The notes beneath the pieces were generated by a model, which saw only the letters and a list, made by a program, of their open reading frames with translations, was not told the DNA's origin and made no database searches. From assembly GCA_041844735.1 (NCBI GenBank), contig JBGZBP010000019.1:1-25826 (forward strand): a stretch of 25,826 nucleotides of DNA. The letters are read 5' to 3'. Shown in pieces: positions 21,105 through 25,826 of the stretch (position 1 is its first letter; the number at the start of each line of letters is the position of its first letter). Origin of the DNA: CAJPNN01 sp041844735 (GTDB lineage: Bacteria; Bacillota; Clostridia; Peptostreptococcales; Anaerovoracaceae). The position numbers and the translations under genes are program-made.

Positions 21105-22301
21105 ATGTTTTTAAAGTTTTTCTATTTATTAAGAGAGCGTGGAATAAATGTTTCCTTAAACGAATGGATGATGCTTATCGAAGCACTGGACAAAGGGCTG
21201 TGCAAGACAAGCCTCACGGCTTTTTATTATCTGTGCAGGAGCATAATAGTGAAAAGTGAGGCGGATTTTGACAAATTCGATTTGACATTTGCAGAGTTTT
21301 TTAAAGATATCAAAACACCTGATGATATACCGGCGGATTTATGGAAGTGGCTCAATGAAGATATACATGTAAGAGACATGGATGACAAGAACCTGGAGGA
21401 CTACATGCTTTATTCACTCGAAGAGCTGCAAAAAATGTTGAAAGAACGTATAGAGGAACAAAAAGAAAAGCATGATGGCGGATCTTACTGGGTAGGCAGC
21501 GGAGGAACTTCAACAATGGGACACTCCGGATATCATGAACGAGGCATAAGGGTCGGTGGAGAAAGCAGGCACAACACAGCTGTTCAGGTGGCGATGGAAA
21601 GAAAGTTCAAGGATTTTAGAGAGGATAATGTCTTAAACAGCAGGCAGTTCCAAGTGGCTTTCAGGAAGTTGAGACAGTTTTCTACCAGAACCGATGAGCA
21701 AAAGACAGAGCTTGATGTAGGCGGTACGATAGATAAAACCTGTGAAAATGCAGGAAATCTAAGCCTTGTATGGGACAGACCCAGAAAAAACACTGTTAAG
21801 TTGTTAATTTTGTTTGATTCTGACGGATCGATGACGCTTTATAGCAAGCTTTGTGCTCAGTTGTTTAAGGCAGTAAGCGGCGCAAACCATTTTAAGGATT
21901 TAAAAGTATATTACTTTCACAACTGTATTTACGAGCATCTGTATACGACCCCGTACTGCAGAAGAGGCGAGTGGGTAGACACGGAGTGGGTGCTTGGAAA
22001 TTTGGGCAGCGATTATAAGGTAATATTTGTAGGAGATGCGGCTATGGCACCGTCCGAGCTCCTTGCAAAAGGTGGAAATTCATATATAGGTCTATATAAC
22101 GAGATACCGGGTATAGAGTGGCTGAAGAGATTTAAAAACAGATATAAAAAAGTTGCGTGGCTAAATCCTATTCTTGAAGAAGACTGGGATGTAGTGTATG
22201 GAAGCCAAAGCATTAAGCTGGTACGTGAAGTTTTTAAAATGTATGAGTTAACCCTTGACGGCCTTGAGAAAGCTATAAAGAGCCTAATGGTGTCAAGGTA
22301 G
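21105..22301 (+). CDS. VWA-domain protein, CoxE-like partner of MoxR
   Basis: The 398-residue product has a helical N-terminal half and a C-terminal von Willebrand A domain. The metal-ion site reads D238-S-D240-G-S242 in LILFDSDGSM, so the middle Ser of the usual DxSxS is Asp. GDAAMAP downstream gives the later site residue. A charged linker, about 108-124 (LEELQKMLKERIEEQ), may form a coiled coil, and a Gly/Ser patch follows. Such proteins pair with MoxR ATPases in metal-chelatase-like machines; the 27-nt gap to moxR supports this. It is cytoplasmic, with no signal peptide. The 3' end faces the SNF transporter across the rod-shaped element at 22338. Confidence 0.88.
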   Translation: MFLKFFYLLRERGINVSLNEWMMLIEALDKGLCKTSLTAFYYLCRSIIVKSEADFDKFDLTFAEFFKDIKTPDDIPADLWKWLNEDIHVRDMDDKNLEDYMLYSLEELQKMLKERIEEQKEKHDGGSYWVGSGGTSTMGHSGYHERGIRVGGESRHNTAVQVAMERKFKDFREDNVLNSRQFQVAFRKLRQFSTRTDEQKTELDVGGTIDKTCENAGNLSLVWDRPRKNTVKLLILFDSDGSMTLYSKLCAQLFKAVSGANHFKDLKVYYFHNCIYEHLYTTPYCRRGEWVDTEWVLGNLGSDYKVIFVGDAAMAPSELLAKGGNSYIGLYNEIPGIEWLKRFKNRYKKVAWLNPILEEDWDVVYGSQSIKLVREVFKMYELTLDGLEKAIKSLMVSR

Positions 22302-22337
22302 GGTGTGGCACAAAAAAAGAATAATAATTATTGAAAT

Positions 22338-22470
22338 AGCTAATATTTAAATGCCTTGTAGATGCGGATAGTCAAGTAGCGATACTAAGGGGGTATGAGG
22401 ACGAAGTTTTCAAACCCTAGTACCGATGTGACTACAACAGTCTACAAGGCATCGGAATATTAGCTTTTTT
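22338..22470 (+). ncRNA. Rod-shaped structured element ending in a U-tract
   Basis: Nearly all 133 nt can pair as one rod on the + strand. P1: 22338-22347 with 22456-22465 (10 perfect pairs). A 3x3 internal loop. P2: 22351-22362 with 22441-22452 (12 perfect pairs). P3: 22369-22374 with 22429-22434 (6). P4: 22380-22391 with 22415-22425 (one mismatch and one bulged A). P5: 22396-22402 with 22406-22412, capped by a GAA loop. A six-T run at 22465-22470 follows P1. It may be a small RNA, a very long terminator for the convergent genes, or a palindromic mobile element; no promoter is clear and no known RNA family was recognised. Confidence 0.6.
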
Positions 22471-23860
22471 AGAAGAACTTAAAAAGTCCGGTTGATTGTA
22501 AGAACAGGATTATCATTATAGGAGGGGCTACAAACTTAACAATAAAGGCATAAAGCTTTTTGCTTTTGAATTCCTGCCCACAAGCCTGCATTTCATCGTT
22601 TATCCAAGCCGGCTTAATAAGCCAACCGATGAATATACAATTCAAGAATGAAATTAGAGGCATCAAAAAACTGTTGCTGACATAATCCATTATATCTAAA
22701 AGTTGCCCTGTTTGTCCGTTAGGAAGAGGCATTTCAAAGTACAACACATTATAGCCCATACAAATTACAACAGCTGCTAAAGCTGATATGGCTCCGATTC
22801 CAATGCATAATTTCTTTCTGCTTATATGAAGAATTTCCATGAAATTTGCTACTAGTGTTTCTAAAATTGATATGCATGATGTCAATGTCGCAAAAGTGAC
22901 CATTAAGAAGAAGGCGAAGGCTACAAATCTTCCGACTCCACCCATAGCTTCAAATACCTTAGGAAGTGAAACGAACATAAGTCCCGGACCGCTGCTCATA
23001 CCCTCTTTGCCTAAGAATACATAAACTGCCGGTATTACCATGATACTTGCGAGCATAGCAACAAATGTGTCGAAGAATCCAATTTGCCAAATTGACTTTT
23101 CAAGGTTGGTATCTTTTTTTACATAAGAACCATAAGTTATCATTATACCCATCGATACGCTTAGTGAAAAGAATATTTGGCTCATAGCATCTAATAAAAT
23201 CCTTAAAAATTCCCCTATCGTGATATTACTCAAGTCGGGCATTAGCGAAATTTTAAATCCCTGTATACCTGTTCTGGTTACACCTGTTGAGTCTGTATGC
23301 ACTAAAGTTAATGAAAAAATTGCAATACCGATTATTAAAATAAGTAATGTTGGCATGACATATTTGGAAAAACGCTCTATTCCTTTTTGAACTCCTCCAT
23401 AAACTATTAATGCGGTAACGGCTAAGAATAATAGCATGAATACTATCGGAGATGCTTTGGAAGTAATAAAAGACATAAAATATCCGTCGCTTGCAACCTT
23501 GTTGGTATCTGAAACCACATATGCAAACATATACTTGCTTACCCAGCCGCCTATTACAGAGTAGTAAGTCATAATTATTACCGGTACGACAAAAGTTAAT
23601 TTACCTAAGAAATTCCACCTTTTATCAATGTGACTATATGCCGTCAATACGTGACTGCCGGTCTTTCTACCTATTGCTATATCTGTTGTTAACAATGCAA
23701 AACCGAAAGTAAGAACTAATATAAAATATATCATGATGAAGAGACCGCCACCATCTTTAGCTGCAAGATAGGGGAATCTCCAAATATTTCCCACTCCAAC
23801 GGCGCTCCCGGCTGCCGTTAATATGAACCCAAGTGAATTACTAAAATTATTTTTTTCCAT
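22469..23860 (-). CDS. Sodium-dependent SNF-family transporter
   Basis: The 463-residue product is a neurotransmitter:sodium symporter (LeuT/TnaT/MhsT type) that takes up an amino acid or similar molecule with Na+. The Na+ and substrate motif GSAVGVGNIWRFPYLA is at residues 18-33 in the first span, and IWQIGFFDTFVAMLASIM and GRFVAFAFFLMVTFATLTSCIS are conserved later spans. About eleven spans are visible, as in the shorter bacterial members (LeuT is longer). The start ATG at 23860 follows GGAG on the - strand. The stop abuts the U-tract of the rod-shaped element at 22338-22470. It is divergent from an XRE regulator, which may control it. Substrate unknown; the hydantoinase nearby suggests amino-acid or pyrimidine breakdown products, as inference. 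Confidence 0.93.
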   Translation of the reverse strand: MEKNNFSNSLGFILTAAGSAVGVGNIWRFPYLAAKDGGGLFIMIYFILVLTFGFALLTTDIAIGRKTGSHVLTAYSHIDKRWNFLGKLTFVVPVIIMTYYSVIGGWVSKYMFAYVVSDTNKVASDGYFMSFITSKASPIVFMLLFLAVTALIVYGGVQKGIERFSKYVMPTLLILIIGIAIFSLTLVHTDSTGVTRTGIQGFKISLMPDLSNITIGEFLRILLDAMSQIFFSLSVSMGIMITYGSYVKKDTNLEKSIWQIGFFDTFVAMLASIMVIPAVYVFLGKEGMSSGPGLMFVSLPKVFEAMGGVGRFVAFAFFLMVTFATLTSCISILETLVANFMEILHISRKKLCIGIGAISALAAVVICMGYNVLYFEMPLPNGQTGQLLDIMDYVSNSFLMPLISFLNCIFIGWLIKPAWINDEMQACGQEFKSKKLYAFIVKFVAPPIMIILFLQSTGLFKFF

Positions 23861-23908
23861 TGTCTGCTCCTTTTTGTGTTTTTACACTAATTTTTATCTT
23901 TTTTATTA

Positions 23909-23936
23909 ATTTTACGCACTTTTTTTATTATGTCAA
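23909..23936 (-). promoter_or_regulatory. Promoter of the SNF transporter
   Basis: On the - strand, TTGACA (23931-23936) and TAAAAT (23909-23914) are 16 bp apart. A small inverted repeat, GTGT-TTTT-ACAC, lies just downstream at 23876-23887, where a repressor could block the transcript. Confidence 0.6.
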
Positions 23937-23989
23937 AAACATAAAAGTTGCTTAAAATGAAATTATTTAATGTTTTTGTTTCTTTAAAA

Positions 23990-24018
23990 TAGATTTTTGT
24001 GTGTAAATGATATATAAT
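23990..24018 (+). promoter_or_regulatory. Promoter of the XRE regulator
   Basis: TATAAT at 24013-24018 is a perfect -10; TAGATT at 23990-23995 is a weak -35 at 17-bp spacing. The TTTTTGTGT at 23995-24003, followed by GTAAA, repeats the TTTTTGTGT at 23871-23879 beside the SNF gene; these could be sites for the regulator. Confidence 0.5.
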
Positions 24019-24084
24019 TACATGGAAAATAAGAATTTATGAAGTTTTGTATATTCTAACGAAACTTTTATTATGGGAGATAAA

Positions 24085-24807
24085 ATGAAAAATTTAAATA
24101 AGAAAATAGGAAAACAAATACAGATATATAGAAAAAATTTGGGAATGACATTGCAGCAACTTGCTGATCAAATCCATAAGAGCAGAGCGAGTGTCAGTAA
24201 ATATGAAAATGGGGAAATTACATTGGATGTGCAAACACTTTTTGAAATAGGCAAGGCACTTGATGTTCCGATGAATAGGCTTATTAACTTTGAAGACGAA
24301 AAAGAATATCCTGCACCGGAATTTGTTAATCCGTCAGGTAAAAGCCCATTTTTCACATCAAGGCGACTTTATCTGTATTTTTATGATGGTAGATATGAAA
24401 GGCTGAAAGATGGCATAATAGACATACACGAGATTTCGAATCAGCCAAACGCGTTTGAAGCTAAACTTTCAATCAGTGCATTGAGTCCGTCAGGAAAAAG
24501 TATAGAAACGTTTTATTCAGGGAAAGTGGTATACAGTGATATGCTTATAAGGTTTTCGTTCGTAAATCAGCACAATTATTTAGAAGAGGACTTATTGTAT
24601 ATATTCAATCCTTTGGACATAAGAGAATCAACAGAGGGGTTATTAACAGGTATATCAAGTGCCGATCTCAAACCTTGTGCTTTTAAATGTATAGTGTCAC
24701 TTCACCCAAAAGATTTGACAAAAGAATTTCGTGAATCACTTCTGTTTAAAAAGAATGAACTTGCAAGATGGCAAAAACTTAATATGATGCTTATAGATAA
24801 CCTGTAA
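24085..24807 (+). CDS. XRE-family HTH regulator with a C-terminal sensor-like domain
   Basis: The 240-residue product has an N-terminal Cro/cI-type helix-turn-helix at about 7-65: IGKQIQIYRKNLGMTLQQLADQIHKSRASVSKYENGEITLD. The remaining 170 residues form a mainly beta domain of unknown type that may sense a ligand. ATG 24085 is preferred: GGGAGA at 24075-24080 precedes it; the upstream ATG at 24073 overlaps that site. It is divergent from the SNF transporter, and matching TTTTTGTGT elements lie near both promoters, so control of the transporter and itself is likely. The convergent hydantoinase gene follows, across a shared terminator. Confidence 0.85.
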   Translation: MKNLNKKIGKQIQIYRKNLGMTLQQLADQIHKSRASVSKYENGEITLDVQTLFEIGKALDVPMNRLINFEDEKEYPAPEFVNPSGKSPFFTSRRLYLYFYDGRYERLKDGIIDIHEISNQPNAFEAKLSISALSPSGKSIETFYSGKVVYSDMLIRFSFVNQHNYLEEDLLYIFNPLDIRESTEGLLTGISSADLKPCAFKCIVSLHPKDLTKEFRESLLFKKNELARWQKLNMMLIDNL

Positions 24808-24813
24808 TATAAA

Positions 24814-24851
24814 AATCCCGCTAAATACATTTTAATGCATTTAGCGGGATT
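24814..24851. terminator. Terminator hairpin between XRE gene and hydantoinase gene
   Basis: AATCCCGCTAAAT at 24814-24826 pairs perfectly with ATTTAGCGGGATT at 24839-24851, with a small inner CAT/ATG pairing. The U-tract exists on the - strand (A-run at 24811-24815), so it mainly ends the hydantoinase transcript; it may also stop the XRE transcript less efficiently. Confidence 0.85.
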
Positions 24852-24922
24852 GAATATCTCTGTCATTGAATCTCTCTTACATGATAATTATTTTTTTCTC
24901 AATCATTTAATCTTTAGAAGTA

Positions 24923-25826
24923 TTAGAATTCAGGTCTTTCAAACTTAACAGGGTGGCATTCGATGAACTTACCGTCACCTTTCTTACCTACGAATTCGCC
25001 ATCCTTATAAACAAGTTTACCTCTGCTGTATGTAGCAACAGGATATCCTTTAACTTCAACACCTTCCCAAATAGTGTGGTCTGTGTCTCCGTGCATTTCA
25101 GAGTTCTTGATAGTAACATTTTTATTTTTATCATAGATAACGATATCTGCATCAAGACCTACTTCAAGTGATCCCTTCAGATGATCCAAACCGAATAATT
25201 TTGCCGGGTTGGTAGCAGAAATCTCTACAGCCTTATTGAATGAAAGTCTGCCTTTGTTTGCCTCAGAAAGGATATAAGGATACATATTCTCAACTCCGGC
25301 GCATCCGTTAGGAATAGTAGTGAAGTTACCCGGAGTACCGTCAGGCTTAGTGATTCCCCAGTCTTTTTCAGCCATTGTGAACGGACAGTGGTCAGTAGCA
25401 AGAGTAGTGATATCTCCTGAATTGATTGCCTGCCAGATTGCATCCTGAGATTCCTGATTTTTCATTGGAGGAGAGCAAACAAAGTCTCTTGCTCTTTCTC
25501 TCTTGTAAACCTCATTTGTGAAGTATAGGTACTGAGGGCAAGTTTCAGCGAAAATAGGGTAACCTTCGTTTCTTGCCTGTTTTACAGCTTCAACACCTAT
25601 CTTGTCGGCAAGGTGAACGATGTATAGGCTTGTTCCCGCCATTTTAGCCAAGTTGATAGCTCTTATATCCGCCTCACCTTCAACTTCTTCATTCTTTGAC
25701 ATATAGTGCCACCAAGCATCTGTTTTTCCTTCCTTGAGATACTGAGCAACCAATACGTTATTTACATCTCTATTTTCAGCGTGAACTCCTACAAGGGCGC
25801 CGATTTCTTTTGCTTTTGTTAAAACC
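24923..25826 (-). CDS. hydA: Dihydropyrimidinase / D-hydantoinase (5' end beyond window)
   Basis: The frame is open to the right edge, so only the last 300 of about 460 residues are present; the TTG at 25753 is internal, not a start. The visible part begins in VLTKAKEIGALVGVHAENRD, whose HAEN holds a zinc ligand. Then come YIVHLADKIG (a second ligand His), ETCPQYLYF, and TLATDHCPFTMAEKDWG with the metal-binding Asp, and IPNGCAGVENMYPYI, typical of dihydropyrimidinases. These zinc enzymes open dihydrouracil or hydantoin rings in pyrimidine breakdown. The C-terminal PAKLFGLDHLKGSLEVGLDADIVIYD is the usual amidohydrolase end. A terminator lies 72 nt after the stop. D-hydantoinase versus true dihydropyrimidinase cannot be settled. 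Confidence 0.92.
   Translation of the reverse strand, partial: VLTKAKEIGALVGVHAENRDVNNVLVAQYLKEGKTDAWWHYMSKNEEVEGEADIRAINLAKMAGTSLYIVHLADKIGVEAVKQARNEGYPIFAETCPQYLYFTNEVYKRERARDFVCSPPMKNQESQDAIWQAINSGDITTLATDHCPFTMAEKDWGITKPDGTPGNFTTIPNGCAGVENMYPYILSEANKGRLSFNKAVEISATNPAKLFGLDHLKGSLEVGLDADIVIYDKNKNVTIKNSEMHGDTDHTIWEGVEVKGYPVATYSRGKLVYKDGEFVGKKGDGKFIECHPVKFERPEF

Noticed and set aside
22338..22470. Identification of the rod element as SRP RNA, 6S RNA or an integron attC site
   Set aside because: It lacks the SRP apical GGAA loop and flanking motif, the large central bubble of 6S, and the GTTRRRY/RYYYAAC ends of attC; no integrase is near.

Overview
This window reads as chromosomal DNA from a low-GC, Gram-positive anaerobe of the class Clostridia. 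The main pointers are a T-box leader before ileS, strong AGGAGG-type ribosome binding sites, heavy AGA/ATA codon use, the UPF0237-UPF0210 gene pair, a DUF3793 protein beside two feoA genes and feoB, and a FeoB-associated Cys-rich membrane peptide. The exact genus cannot be fixed from the sequence. No transposase, integrase, phage gene, CRISPR array, rRNA or tRNA was seen. Nearly all genes are on the + strand; only three (a DtxR-type regulator, an SNF transporter and a hydantoinase) are on the - strand.

Layout. Positions 1-348 are gene-free and hold a cluster of DnaA-box-like nonamers followed by an A/T-rich tract, a candidate replication origin or DnaA-controlled region. Then come ung-recX (DNA repair and recombination control); an Elp3-like radical SAM gene with the UPF0237/UPF0210 pair; and a T-box leader with ileS and rlmN (translation). 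The IleRS is the long, eukaryote-like type 2 enzyme with an altered GIHH signature. A lone small P-loop protein follows, under a promoter with a dyad across its -10, then a DMT-family transporter and a Nudix CoA pyrophosphatase.

Positions 11274-15627 form an iron module: a DUF3793 protein, a convergent DtxR/MntR-type repressor, then feoA-feoA-feoB and a 49-residue Cys-rich membrane peptide that the supplied track misses. Two kinds of dyad symmetry recur at its promoters and spacers and are the likely operators of the regulator.

Positions 15657-20074 look like one operon: nitrilase-type amidase, LUD-domain protein, a membrane-anchored BMP/Med-like binding protein, a solitary beta-class DNA methyltransferase and a YitT-family membrane protein. 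A MoxR ATPase and its VWA partner follow from their own promoter. Between the VWA gene and the convergent SNF transporter lies a 133-nt, almost fully paired rod-shaped RNA or cruciform element ending in a U-tract. The window closes with an XRE regulator divergent from the SNF transporter and a hydantoinase/dihydropyrimidinase gene that runs off the right edge.

The observations most worth checking are the GIHH IleRS, the DnaA-box cluster, the rod-shaped element, the two operator families of the iron module, and the lone methyltransferase next to a Med-like protein.
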